Shown: positions 19,296 through 28,043 of the stretch, one piece after another
Layout of the letters: every line of letters starts with the position of its first letter
Numbering within the stretch: the first letter of the stretch is position 1
Source: Reyranella sp.
Lineage (GTDB): Bacteria > Pseudomonadota > Alphaproteobacteria > Reyranellales > Reyranellaceae
NCBI RefSeq assembly: GCF_004297265.1
Contig: NZ_SCUT01000059.1
Location: 1-64,000, forward strand
DNA: 64,000 nucleotides
Direction: 5' to 3'
Notes under the pieces: generated by a model
What the model was told of the DNA's origin: nothing
What the model saw: the letters and a program-made list of their open reading frames with translations, nothing else
The model's database searches: none
Made by a program: the position numbers and the translations under genes

Positions 19296-20020
19296 CCTTC
19301 ACACTCCTCGCCCGCTGTCCGACGAGCGGTCAGGTGGGCATCGGCATCGCGACCTACTCAATTACCGTTGGCCTCTACTGCAACGGCCTGCGCGGCAGTA
19401 TTGGCGCGACCATGACGCAGGCCTTCGTGAACCAGGGAAACAATCCGCTGGCGCTCAGGCTGCTGGCGCAGGGTTACACGCCGGAGCACGTGCTGGCCGA
19501 GCTGAAGGCCAACGATCCCCATCACGAATTCCGCCAGATCGCCGTGATCGACCGCCTGGGCCGGCTCGCGGCCTATAGCGGGCCGAAGAACCGCGGCTGG
19601 GCGGGGCATGTCACCGGCGACGGCTATGTCGCCATGGGCAATGTGCTGGCGGGCAAGCCGGTCATCGATGCCATGGCTGCGGCCTATGAAGGCACCGCGG
19701 ATCTTGCGTTCGAGCGCCGGCTGCTGGCGGCGATCGAAGCGGGCCGCGACGCTGGCGGACAGGTCGGCAACGACGGCCATCTCCCGGAGCGTTCGGCGGC
19801 CGTGATGGTCTACGGCGACTACGATCACGCCGAACTCGACCTGCGGGTCGACCTGCATGACAAGGCGGTCGAGGAACTGCGCCGCGCCTTCGAGGAATAC
19901 GAGCTCTATCGCGGCTACTACACAGAGCGGTCCCGGAATCCGAAGGATGCGATGCCGCAATATGCCTTCGTCCAGTCGCTTGCCCGGAACGCCGGCCAGA
20001 AGCAGGAGGCCGCACAATGA
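19292..20020 (+). CDS. DUF1028 Ntn-hydrolase-like protein, type A, first of four
   Basis: A 242-residue DUF1028 protein (PF06267; structural work places the family in the Ntn-hydrolase clan). It begins MTFTLLARC; Met removal would expose Thr2, the position of an Ntn nucleophile, but this is inference. Conserved blocks are GIGIATYS, LKANDPHHEFRQIAVID, RGWAGH and GRDAGGQ...ERSAA, with RVDLHDKAVEELRR near the C-terminus. It carries the type-A signature: SITVGLY, NNPLALRLL and AAYSG. It is translationally coupled at both ends by ATGA overlaps. Confidence 0.88.
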   Translation: MTFTLLARCPTSGQVGIGIATYSITVGLYCNGLRGSIGATMTQAFVNQGNNPLALRLLAQGYTPEHVLAELKANDPHHEFRQIAVIDRLGRLAAYSGPKNRGWAGHVTGDGYVAMGNVLAGKPVIDAMAAAYEGTADLAFERRLLAAIEAGRDAGGQVGNDGHLPERSAAVMVYGDYDHAELDLRVDLHDKAVEELRRAFEEYELYRGYYTERSRNPKDAMPQYAFVQSLARNAGQKQEAAQ

Positions 20021-20736
20021 CTTACTCGGTCATCGGACGGTGCAGGCGCACGGGCCGTCTCGGCCTCGGCATCGCCACCTACTCGCTGGCGGTCGGTGGC
20101 CGCTGCGAAGGCGTCGCGGCCAATATCGGCGTCTGCAAGACGCAGGCGTTCCCCAACCGGACCAACGATCCGCTCGGCATCAAGCTGCTGGCGCAGGGCT
20201 ACGGGCCGGCGCGGGTGAGGGAGATCTTCGCGGGCAACGATACCGAGCACGGCTTTCGCCAGATTGCGATCATGGATCGCGATGGCAGGATCGCCGCGCA
20301 CACCGGGCCGGGCTGCCGCGGCTGGGCGGGGCACAAGGAAGCAGCCGATTGCGTGGCATTCGGAAACGGCCTGCTCGGTCCGCAGGTGCTCGACGGCATC
20401 GTCGCGGGGTTCCTCGAGCGACCCGACGATGCTCTGGAGTACCGCCTGCTGCGCGCAATCGAGGGCGGACGTGATGCCGGTGGCCAGGGCCCGGCCGACG
20501 CGCACCGCACCGAGCGCTCGGCCGCGATCAAGGTCGTCGATCGCCGCGACTTTCCCGACGTCGATATCCGTGTCGATGTGCACGAGGCCGCGGTCGACGA
20601 GCTGCGGTGTGTGCTGGAGGAGTTCAAGGCCTACGAGGAATTCTATCGCGGTCGCGACACCGATCCGTCGAAGGCGATTCCGCAGGACGTCTTCGCGAAG
20701 CAGCTTGAGGCGGAGCGCGTGAAGGAGAAGGCATGA
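20017..20736 (+). CDS. DUF1028 Ntn-hydrolase-like protein, type B, second of four
   Basis: A 239-residue paralog beginning MTYSVIGRC. It has all family blocks but the type-B signature: VGGRCEG, VCKTQAF, AAHTGPGCRGWAGH and VAFGN. GRDAGGQ and ERSAA are present near residue 150-165. The four-base overlaps with both neighbours imply production in fixed ratio with the type-A protein. No signal peptide, so cytoplasmic. Confidence 0.88.
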   Translation: MTYSVIGRCRRTGRLGLGIATYSLAVGGRCEGVAANIGVCKTQAFPNRTNDPLGIKLLAQGYGPARVREIFAGNDTEHGFRQIAIMDRDGRIAAHTGPGCRGWAGHKEAADCVAFGNGLLGPQVLDGIVAGFLERPDDALEYRLLRAIEGGRDAGGQGPADAHRTERSAAIKVVDRRDFPDVDIRVDVHEAAVDELRCVLEEFKAYEEFYRGRDTDPSKAIPQDVFAKQLEAERVKEKA

Positions 20737-21440
20737 CCTACACCATCCTCGGACGCTGTGCGAAGACCGGCCGGGTCGGAATCGGCATCGCCACCTTCTC
20801 GATCACCGTGGGCCGCTACGCCCATTCGACGAAATCGAATGCCGGCGTCACGGTCACGCAGGCCAACGCCAACGAGAACAACAACGCGCTCGCGCTCCGC
20901 CTGCTGTCGCAGGGTCTCGGCGCCACCGCGGTGCTCGATCGGCTCAAGGCCAACGACGCCTACCACAGCTATCGCCAGATCGGCGTGATCGATCGTACCG
21001 GCGCGGTGGCGGCCTATACCGGCGCCCACGTGCGCGGCTGGGCGGGCGAGGCGACCGGTCCGAACTACATCGCCACCGGCAACGGCCTGCGCGGGCAGCA
21101 TGTCGTGGAGGCGATCGCCAAGGGCTTTGTCGCCGAGCCCGACGCGGACCTCGAACACCGGCTGCTGCTGGCGCTTGAGTACGGCCGTGACGCGGGCGGG
21201 CAGGGGAATGCGACGGCCCACCGGACCGAGCGCTCGGCGGCGCTCCAGGTCTCCTCGCGCCATATCCATCCCGACATCGACCTGCGCGTCGACCTGCACG
21301 ACAGGGCGGTCGACGAGCTGCGGAGGATCTGGACGGTCTACAAGCAGTACGAGGCCTACTATGCAGAGCGCGGGCGCAATCCGCGCAATGCGCCGGGGCA
21401 GGAAGCCTTCATGGCAACCCTCAGGCCGGCGGCGGAGTAA
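20733..21440 (+). CDS. DUF1028 Ntn-hydrolase-like protein, type A, third of four
   Basis: A 235-residue paralog beginning MTYTILGRC. It shares type-A features with the first copy: SITVGRY, NNALALRLL, LKANDAYHSYRQI and AAYTG, and lacks the CKTQA and PGCR motifs of type B. GRDAGGQ, ERSAA and RVDLHDRAVDELRR are retained. It starts inside the stop of copy 2 (ATGA). Confidence 0.88.
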   Translation: MTYTILGRCAKTGRVGIGIATFSITVGRYAHSTKSNAGVTVTQANANENNNALALRLLSQGLGATAVLDRLKANDAYHSYRQIGVIDRTGAVAAYTGAHVRGWAGEATGPNYIATGNGLRGQHVVEAIAKGFVAEPDADLEHRLLLALEYGRDAGGQGNATAHRTERSAALQVSSRHIHPDIDLRVDLHDRAVDELRRIWTVYKQYEAYYAERGRNPRNAPGQEAFMATLRPAAE

Positions 21441-21443
21441 GTC

Positions 21444-22154
21444 ATGACCTTCTCGATCATCGCGCGCTGTCCCAACACCGGCCGCCTCGGCCTCGGCGTC
21501 ACCACCTTCTCGATCGCCGCCGGCGGCCGCTGCGAGGGCATCCGCTTCGGCGCGGGCGTGTGCAAGACGCAGGCTTACGTGAAGCGCGACAACGACCTGA
21601 TCGCGCTCGAACTGCTCGAGCAGGGCATGGCACCGGCCGGCGTGATGGCGGCGCTGAAGGCTGACGATCCCGATCACGATTGGCGCCAGATCGCCATCAT
21701 CGATCGCGAAGGCAGGACCGCCGCACATACCGGGCCCGGCTGCCGTCCGTGGGCGGGTCATCACGAGGGCGACGGCTTCGTGGCCTTCGGCAATGTGCTC
21801 GCCGGTCCGGAAGTGATCGACGGCATTGTCGCTGGTTATCTCAGGGATCCCGCGGCGGAACTGGAATTCCGGCTGCTGGCCGCGCTCGAAGGCGGCCGCG
21901 ACGCCGGCGGACAGATTGGTACCGACGGCCATCTCCCCGAGCGGTCGGCGGCGATCTTCGTCGCCTCCGAGCCGGATCACTTCGACATCGACGCACGGGT
22001 CGACCTGCATGACGACGCGGTGACCGAGCTGCGCCGGGTGCTGGAGGAATTCAAGATCTACGAGAAGTTCTATCGCGACCGCGGTCATCGCCCCGACCTG
22101 GCGATGAGCCAGGCCGAATTCGTCGCGAGCCTGCCGAAGAAAGCGGTTGCCTGA
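21444..22154 (+). CDS. DUF1028 Ntn-hydrolase-like protein, type B, fourth of four
   Basis: A 236-residue paralog beginning MTFSIIARC, with the type-B signature (AGGRCEG, VCKTQAY, AAHTGPGCRPWAGH, VAFGN). Here the link to the previous gene is a 3-base gap rather than an overlap. The order A-B-A-B points to duplication of a two-gene unit rather than four independent duplications. It is followed two bases later by the monooxygenase gene. Confidence 0.88.
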   Translation: MTFSIIARCPNTGRLGLGVTTFSIAAGGRCEGIRFGAGVCKTQAYVKRDNDLIALELLEQGMAPAGVMAALKADDPDHDWRQIAIIDREGRTAAHTGPGCRPWAGHHEGDGFVAFGNVLAGPEVIDGIVAGYLRDPAAELEFRLLAALEGGRDAGGQIGTDGHLPERSAAIFVASEPDHFDIDARVDLHDDAVTELRRVLEEFKIYEKFYRDRGHRPDLAMSQAEFVASLPKKAVA

Positions 22155-22156
22155 GC

Positions 22157-23467
22157 ATGGCCAAGGATCATTTCCATCTCGCCTGGTTCCTGTCCCAGGG
22201 CTATGGCCCGAAGGCGTGGCGCTCGATGTGGCCCGGCACCGAGTACGACAAGCATCGCTGGATGATGCCGGACATCTTCGTCGATCTGGCCAACGGGCTG
22301 GAGCGAGGCTGCTTCGACTACATGATCATCGAGGACTCCTCGATGGTGCCCTACACCTACATGGGCAGCCACGACACCTATCTCAAATATGCCGCCAGCT
22401 CGCCCAAGCTGGATCCCGCCGTGCTGGTGCCGTGGCTGGCGATGGCGACGAAGCATCTCGGCCTGGTGCCGACGCTGTCGACCTCGGAGTATCCGCCCTA
22501 CCTGCTGGCGCGCCTCGTCAACTCGCTGGACCACGTCACCGAGGGTCGCATCGGCTGGAACTGCGTCACCGGCAGCAATGACGGCGCCGCCGAGAATTAC
22601 GGCCATGTCGGCCAGCGGCCGCACGACGAGCGATACGACGTCGCCGACGAGTTCGCCGACGTGGTCACCCGGCTGTGGGAGGCCTGGGACGCGGACGCGG
22701 TCGTGCTCGATCGCGAGACGCCGATGTTCGCCGACGGCAGGAAGGTCCGGCCGATCAACCACGAGGGCAAATATTTCAAGGTGCGTGGGCCGATCAACGC
22801 GCCGCGCTCGCCCCAGGGACGGGTGCCGATCTGCCAGGCCGGCGGCTCGACGCGCGGGCAGGCCTTCGCGTCCCGGTGGGCCGACACAATCATCACCAAC
22901 GCCGTCTCCGTCGACGGCATGAAGAGCTTCCGTGAGGATATCCGCCGCCAGGCCGCGGGCTGGGGCCGCAACCCCGACGACATCAAGGTGCTGTTTCTCG
23001 CCTATCCGATCGTCGACACGACGATGGAGGCCGCCCGCGATCGCCGCCGGCTCGAGCAGGAGGATTTCGGCAAGCATCTCGACCTGCAGCTCTCGGGCAT
23101 GTCGCGCCTCACCAACATCGACTTCGCGCAATTCGATCCCGACGAGCCGCTGCCGGAGCATCTGCGGACCAACGGGCACCAGTCCTCGCTCGCCAAGTGG
23201 ATCGGCAAGACGCCGCGCTCGCTGGCGACCGGGCTAAACAGCCGGCAGGGCATCGACCTGGTGGGCACGCCCGATCACGTCGCGGGCCTGATGCAGGAGA
23301 TGATGCAGGAGGTGGGCGGCGACGGCTTCCTGCTGTTCAACGCTCACTTCGACCGCCGCTACATCATGGAAATCTGCGACGGCCTCGTGCCCGAATTGCA
23401 GCGCCGCGGCCTGACGCGCAAGGCCTATGCGCACCGGCATTTCCGCGACAACCTGCTGGAGTTCTGA
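22157..23467 (+). CDS. LLM-class flavin monooxygenase, NtaA/SnaA/DszA type (copy 2)
   Basis: A 436-residue paralog of the protein at 9351-10658, with the same sequence landmarks (HLAWFLSQGY, YMIIEDSS, RIGWNCVTGSN, SPQGRVPICQAGGS and the C-terminal RDNLLEF). Sequence agreement by eye is very high over the N-terminal half, so the two probably act on the same or closely related compounds. It is the last gene of the plus arm, two bases after the fourth DUF1028 gene. FMNH2 must come from a reductase encoded elsewhere. Confidence 0.9.
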   Translation: MAKDHFHLAWFLSQGYGPKAWRSMWPGTEYDKHRWMMPDIFVDLANGLERGCFDYMIIEDSSMVPYTYMGSHDTYLKYAASSPKLDPAVLVPWLAMATKHLGLVPTLSTSEYPPYLLARLVNSLDHVTEGRIGWNCVTGSNDGAAENYGHVGQRPHDERYDVADEFADVVTRLWEAWDADAVVLDRETPMFADGRKVRPINHEGKYFKVRGPINAPRSPQGRVPICQAGGSTRGQAFASRWADTIITNAVSVDGMKSFREDIRRQAAGWGRNPDDIKVLFLAYPIVDTTMEAARDRRRLEQEDFGKHLDLQLSGMSRLTNIDFAQFDPDEPLPEHLRTNGHQSSLAKWIGKTPRSLATGLNSRQGIDLVGTPDHVAGLMQEMMQEVGGDGFLLFNAHFDRRYIMEICDGLVPELQRRGLTRKAYAHRHFRDNLLEF

Positions 23468-23497
23468 GCCTCGACGGCAGGACGATCGACTCTCCGA

Positions 23498-24793
23498 TCA
23501 ATCGGGCCCGGAAACCGGAAGACCTGCAGGGCCGGGACGACGGTCCGCGATCAGGCGCCGGGCTTCCGCCTCGCGTCCGGAGGCCAGGTAGGCGTGCAGC
23601 AACGTCGCTTCCACCAGGTCGCCCTGCGCCCGGCTGCCGCCGATGCGTTCGCGCTCGGGTAGAATCGGCTCGATCAGGTCGATCGTCGTCGCATGGTCCC
23701 CGCGCCGGTAGGCCGCGAAGGCGCGGGCCACGGCAGGGATCACGGAGCCGGACGGATAGCGCCCGGCGCCTGCCAGCTCCTCGATGGCCCTGATCCAATC
23801 TTCGAGTGCGTCGTCGTCACCGGTGGCGGCGTAAGTCAGGGCGACATGCCAGTCGGCGAGGGACATGCCCGGGCGCGGGAGCTTCTCGCGCGCATAGTCC
23901 TTGAGCCTCGCCCAGCGCGCGGAATCGTGCGGATGGCCCGCCAGTTCCGCGCGCCACAGGAAGGCGGCCGAATCGGAAAGCTTCTGGTGGACCGCGCCAC
24001 GGTGATCGTCGGCGCAGAAGGCGTCGGTGTAGAGGCGAAGCCCGCCGTCCAGGTTCCCGGCATGCAACTCGAACAGGCCGAGATGCCAGCTCAGGTGGCC
24101 GAACAGTCCGCCGCCGCGATCGTAGAGCGGCAGCCAGTCGCGCAGGAAGGCGATGCCCTCATCGCGCTCGCCGGTCTCGTAACAGAGATGGGCGAGGGCA
24201 TGCGCGCCATAGGCGTTCCGCCGGTATTGGCCCAGCGAGCGCTCGATCATCGGCCGCGCCTCGTCATGCCGGCCGATTTCCGACAGCGCCATGCCGCGAT
24301 GGGCATTGAACCACCAGTCCTCGCCGTAGTGCGGGGCGAGGCGATCGAGAAAGTCGGCGAGGTCCTGTTCGCGACCGGAGAGGCCCGACATCCCGATCAA
24401 GCCGCCCTGGTTGGCGGCCAGGCTCAGGACCAGCGCGTCGCGCGGACATGTCTGAACATGGGCACGCAAGGCAGCCAGCGCGGCGACCGGCTGGCCGGCG
24501 AACAGGCGCGCGAAGACGTCGATCTGGCTCCGCTCGCGCGCCGAAACTCCCTCGGCGAGGGACGAGGCCATGGCGAGGTCCGCACGCATTGCCTCCAGCT
24601 TGCCGGCAAGCTGGGACGCCCGGGCCCGGCCGATATAGGCCAGTGCAAAGGCCGGATCGGCGGCGATGGCCCGTTCGAACGAGGCCGCGGCACCGGGATA
24701 GACCGTCAGCAGGAGATCGACACCCTCGACATAGGCATCGCGCGCCGCGGCGTCGGTCGTCGAAACAGTGAGGCCGTAACGGTCTGTCAGCAT
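23498..24793 (-). CDS. TPR-like protein, TTC38 family
   Basis: A 431-residue all-helical protein with Ala-rich tetratricopeptide-like pairs (AFALAYIGRARASQLAG, then WWFNAHRGMALSEIGRHDEARPMI). The HLSWHLGLFELHAGNLDGG stretch near residue 235 is characteristic of the TTC38 family. No signal peptide or catalytic motif. It is convergent with the plus-arm operon, leaving a 30-base gap, and is probably not part of it. Function in bacteria is not known; protein interaction is the usual role of the fold. Confidence 0.78.
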   Translation of the reverse strand: MLTDRYGLTVSTTDAAARDAYVEGVDLLLTVYPGAAASFERAIAADPAFALAYIGRARASQLAGKLEAMRADLAMASSLAEGVSARERSQIDVFARLFAGQPVAALAALRAHVQTCPRDALVLSLAANQGGLIGMSGLSGREQDLADFLDRLAPHYGEDWWFNAHRGMALSEIGRHDEARPMIERSLGQYRRNAYGAHALAHLCYETGERDEGIAFLRDWLPLYDRGGGLFGHLSWHLGLFELHAGNLDGGLRLYTDAFCADDHRGAVHQKLSDSAAFLWRAELAGHPHDSARWARLKDYAREKLPRPGMSLADWHVALTYAATGDDDALEDWIRAIEELAGAGRYPSGSVIPAVARAFAAYRRGDHATTIDLIEPILPERERIGGSRAQGDLVEATLLHAYLASGREAEARRLIADRRPGPAGLPVSGPD

Positions 24794-24925
24794 GTCGTCC
24801 CCGGAACCCGTCCCTGTCGATCACGAGCGTGCGTCGGTCAGGGGAACCTTTCAAGCTTCGGACAGGGCGCAACGAGTCGAATTTTGAGGTTAGTATCAGG
24901 CAAAGCCCTCTGAAGGACGTATGCG

Positions 24926-25576
24926 ATGGACCTGGTACCCAATCTCATTGGTCTCGCGACGATGCACATTCTGATGGCCATGTTGCCGGGCCCGAACACC
25001 GTCGTGGTGGGATGGTACTCTGCAACGCGCTCCCGGAGTGATGGCCTCAAGGCCGTTGCCGGCGTGGTCGTCGCCTCGCTGCTTTGGGTCGTTCTGGCGA
25101 TCGGAGGGGTCGGAGCGCTTCTCCTCGAGGCGGGGTGGCTCTATCGCGCGCTGCGTTTCGTCGGTGCCGCCTACCTGATCTACGTGGGCGTCCGGCTGTT
25201 GCGGGCCGGGTTTGCGCCAAAGGGGAACGGCCAGGCGGCACCACCGCAGCTGGCGGGGCGCAATCCCTTCACGGCCGGACTCATGACGACGCTGAGCAAT
25301 CCGAAGTCGGCGGTGTTCTGGACCAGCGCCTTTCTCGTGGCGCTGCCGCCCCACGCGCCCGACTGGGTCTATCCCACGATCGTGGCGATCATCGGCGTCC
25401 AGTCCACGCTCTGGTACGGCACCCTGGCGCTGTTCTTCTCGACGGGAGTCGCTCAGAAGCTGTACCAGCGCATCGCGCGCGCGCTCGATCTGCTCGCCGG
25501 CGGCGTAATGGTCGCTCTGGGCCTGAAGCTCGCGGACGAGCTTCGGCGCGAGGTCTTCATCAAGGCCGCATCCTGA
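24926..25576 (+). CDS. LysE/RhtB-family amino acid exporter
   Basis: A 216-residue inner-membrane protein with about six hydrophobic helices. The conserved MLPGPNTVVV motif in helix 1 (residues 17-26) and the NPKSAVFW motif near residue 125 are family hallmarks. GAAGGACG precedes ATG 24926. Members export amino acids or homoserine lactones using the proton gradient; the substrate here is unknown. Confidence 0.88.
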   Translation: MDLVPNLIGLATMHILMAMLPGPNTVVVGWYSATRSRSDGLKAVAGVVVASLLWVVLAIGGVGALLLEAGWLYRALRFVGAAYLIYVGVRLLRAGFAPKGNGQAAPPQLAGRNPFTAGLMTTLSNPKSAVFWTSAFLVALPPHAPDWVYPTIVAIIGVQSTLWYGTLALFFSTGVAQKLYQRIARALDLLAGGVMVALGLKLADELRREVFIKAAS

Positions 25577-25588
25577 CTTCCGGCGCGG

Positions 25589-27187
25589 CTAGTTGACGGG
25601 CGGCAGCCAGTGGCGTCCCGGAATCGAGTCGAGAAGACTCTTTGTGTAAGGATGCCGGGGCGACGCGAAGACTTCGGCTGTTTGCCCCTGCTCGACGATG
25701 ACGCCGCGCTGCATCACGGCCACGCGTCCGCAGACTTGCGCGGCGACCCGCAGGTCGTGCGTGATGAACAGCATCGTGAGGCCCAGCCGCTGCCGGAGGT
25801 CCTCGAGCAGCGCCAGGATCTGTGCCTGGACGGAAACGTCCAGGGCGGAAACGGGCTCATCGGCGATCAGCAGTTCCGGTTCCATCGCCAGCGCGCGGGC
25901 GATGCCGATGCGCTGGCGCTGGCCGCCGCTGAATTCGTGCGGAAACCGCTCGGCGGCACCGGGATCGAGTTGGACCAGCGCCAGCAGGTCTCCAGCCTGG
26001 CGCAATGCCGCGGCCCTCGTCACACCATGCGCCATGGGGCCTTCGGCGATGATCTCGCCCACGCGCCGTCGGGGGTTGAGGGAGGCGTGGGGATCCTGGA
26101 ACACCATCTGGATGCGCTTGCGAAAGGGCTTCCAGCTGTGGCGCATCAGGCGCCGCAGGTCGGTGTCGTGAAAGCGGATGGCGCCTTCTTCGGGCTTCAC
26201 GAGGTTGACGATGCAGCGGGCCAACGTGGATTTGCCCGAGCCGCTTTCGCCCACCAGCCCCAACGTCTCGCCTTTGCGAAGCGTGATATCGGCGTCCTGC
26301 ACTGCCGACACCTTCACCTTGGGCGAGAGGAGACCGCCGCTGCGCCAGTAGCTCTTGCGCACGCCGATCAGCTCCAGCACGGGTCGTCCCGTCGGCGGCT
26401 CTTCGATGGCGCGGGCGCGGTGCGGTACGGCGGCGATCAGCGCCTTCGTATAGGAATGCCGGGGTTCGTTCAGAACCTGTGTCGCGGGTCCACTTTCGAC
26501 GATACGGCCATGCTGCATCACCGCGACCCGGTCGGCGATCTCGGCGACCACGCCGAAATCATGCGTGATGAACAATACGCCCATGCCGCGCCGGGACTGG
26601 ATTTCCTTGATCAACCCCAGGATCTGCATCTGCGTCGTGACATCGAGCGCCGTCGTCGGCTCGTCGGCGATCAGCACTGACGGTTCCAGGGCGAGGGCCA
26701 TGGCGATCATCACGCGCTGGCGCTGGCCGCCCGACAGCAGATGCGGATAGGAGCGGGCGATACGATCAGGATCGGGCAGATGCACCGCCTCGATCAATTC
26801 CTGCACGCGTTTGGTCGAGCCCGCGACGCCGTGCACTTTCAGCACCTCGGCGATCTGGTCGCCGACCCGCATCAGCGGATTGAGCGCGGTCATCGGCTCC
26901 TGGAAGATCATGCCGATGCGGCTACCGCGCAGCAGGCGCATCTCCGCCGGCTTCAGGCCGAGGATGGGCCGGCCCTCGAAGTCGATGCCGCCGTCCATGA
27001 CTTTCAGGGCCGCCGGCAGCAGGCCCATGATGGCGCCGGCCGAGACCGACTTGCCGGATCCGCTTTCCCCTACGATGCAGAGGATCTCGCCGGCATCGAG
27101 CGTGAACGAGACCTTCTCGATGGCGTGCGGACGGTCCGCACCCGGCGGCAGGGCGACCGTGAGGTTGCGGACGTCGAGCAGGCTCAT
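25589..27187 (-). CDS. Fused double ATPase of a peptide-type ABC importer (GsiA/YejF type)
   Basis: A 532-residue protein joining a DppD-like and a DppF-like ATPase. Each half has Walker A (GESGSGKS near 40 and again near 315), signature (LLSGGQRQR, then EFSGGQRQR), Walker B ([11 protein letters not shown], then [11 protein letters not shown]) and an H-loop ITHD. It takes the place of two separate ATPases, unlike the importer at 10.6-16 kb. It begins 10 bases after the DppC-type permease and is the last gene of the operon. Confidence 0.92.
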   Translation of the reverse strand: MSLLDVRNLTVALPPGADRPHAIEKVSFTLDAGEILCIVGESGSGKSVSAGAIMGLLPAALKVMDGGIDFEGRPILGLKPAEMRLLRGSRIGMIFQEPMTALNPLMRVGDQIAEVLKVHGVAGSTKRVQELIEAVHLPDPDRIARSYPHLLSGGQRQRVMIAMALALEPSVLIADEPTTALDVTTQMQILGLIKEIQSRRGMGVLFITHDFGVVAEIADRVAVMQHGRIVESGPATQVLNEPRHSYTKALIAAVPHRARAIEEPPTGRPVLELIGVRKSYWRSGGLLSPKVKVSAVQDADITLRKGETLGLVGESGSGKSTLARCIVNLVKPEEGAIRFHDTDLRRLMRHSWKPFRKRIQMVFQDPHASLNPRRRVGEIIAEGPMAHGVTRAAALRQAGDLLALVQLDPGAAERFPHEFSGGQRQRIGIARALAMEPELLIADEPVSALDVSVQAQILALLEDLRQRLGLTMLFITHDLRVAAQVCGRVAVMQRGVIVEQGQTAEVFASPRHPYTKSLLDSIPGRHWLPPVN

Positions 27188-27197
27188 CGCCCGGCTC

Positions 27198-28043
27198 TCA
27201 TCGACGACGCGCCAGGCGGGGATTGAGCGCGTCGCTCAGCCCTTCGCCCACGAGGTTGAGCGCCAGTACGGTCAGAAAGATCGCGACACCGGGAAACACG
27301 CTCATCCACCACGCGATGCGGATCACGCTTCGTCCCGCGCCGATCATGAATCCCCAGGAGATCATGTTGGGATCGCCCAGGCCCAGGAAGGAAAGGCCGC
27401 TCTCCAGCAGGATGGCACTCGCGACCATGAGGCTCGCAAGCACGATGATCGGCGACAGCGCATTGGGCAGAATTTCGCGGAACACGATCGCGGTGCGCGA
27501 GCGGCCCAGCACCTCGGCGGCCTGCACGAACTCGCGGTTGCGGAGCGAGAGGAACTCGGCGCGAATGACCCGGGCGACCGGCGGCCAGGAGACGATGGCG
27601 ATCGCCGCGACGATCGAGCCAAGGCTCGGCGAAAAGATCGCCACCAGCACGACTGCCAGCAGGAAGCTCGGCACCGTCTGGAAGAATTCCGTGAAACGCA
27701 TGATGGCATCGTCGACCGTGCCGCCGGCGTAGCCAGCGACGGCGCCCAGGGTGATGCCGACCAGCACCGCGACCGCGGTCGACACCGCACCGATCAGCAG
27801 CGACACGCGGGCGCCGTAGGCGATGCCTGCGGCGACGTCGCGTCCCAGGCTGTCGGAGCCCAGCAGAAGATCCATTTCGCCGGGCCGCATGAAGGGCCCG
27901 CCCCGCATGTCCCAGGGAGAGAAGGGAAACAGCAGATCGGCCGTCGCCGCGGCCAGGCCCACTAGGGCGAGGACGACAAGACCAGCCGCCGCCCCGCGAT
28001 TGCGCAGGAAAGTACCGACAAACTCGCCGAGCAATTGCTTCAC
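27198..28043 (-). CDS. Peptide-type ABC permease, DppC family (second importer)
   Basis: A 281-residue permease with the LLGSDSLGRDVAAG motif of DppC, an EAA loop around AAEVLGRSRTAIVFREILPN and C-terminal GLSDALNPR. It starts with GTG at 28043, overlapping the TGA stop of the upstream permease (GTGA). Several transmembrane helices, the first at about residues 20-40. Confidence 0.92.
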   Translation of the reverse strand: MKQLLGEFVGTFLRNRGAAAGLVVLALVGLAAATADLLFPFSPWDMRGGPFMRPGEMDLLLGSDSLGRDVAAGIAYGARVSLLIGAVSTAVAVLVGITLGAVAGYAGGTVDDAIMRFTEFFQTVPSFLLAVVLVAIFSPSLGSIVAAIAIVSWPPVARVIRAEFLSLRNREFVQAAEVLGRSRTAIVFREILPNALSPIIVLASLMVASAILLESGLSFLGLGDPNMISWGFMIGAGRSVIRIAWWMSVFPGVAIFLTVLALNLVGEGLSDALNPRLARRR

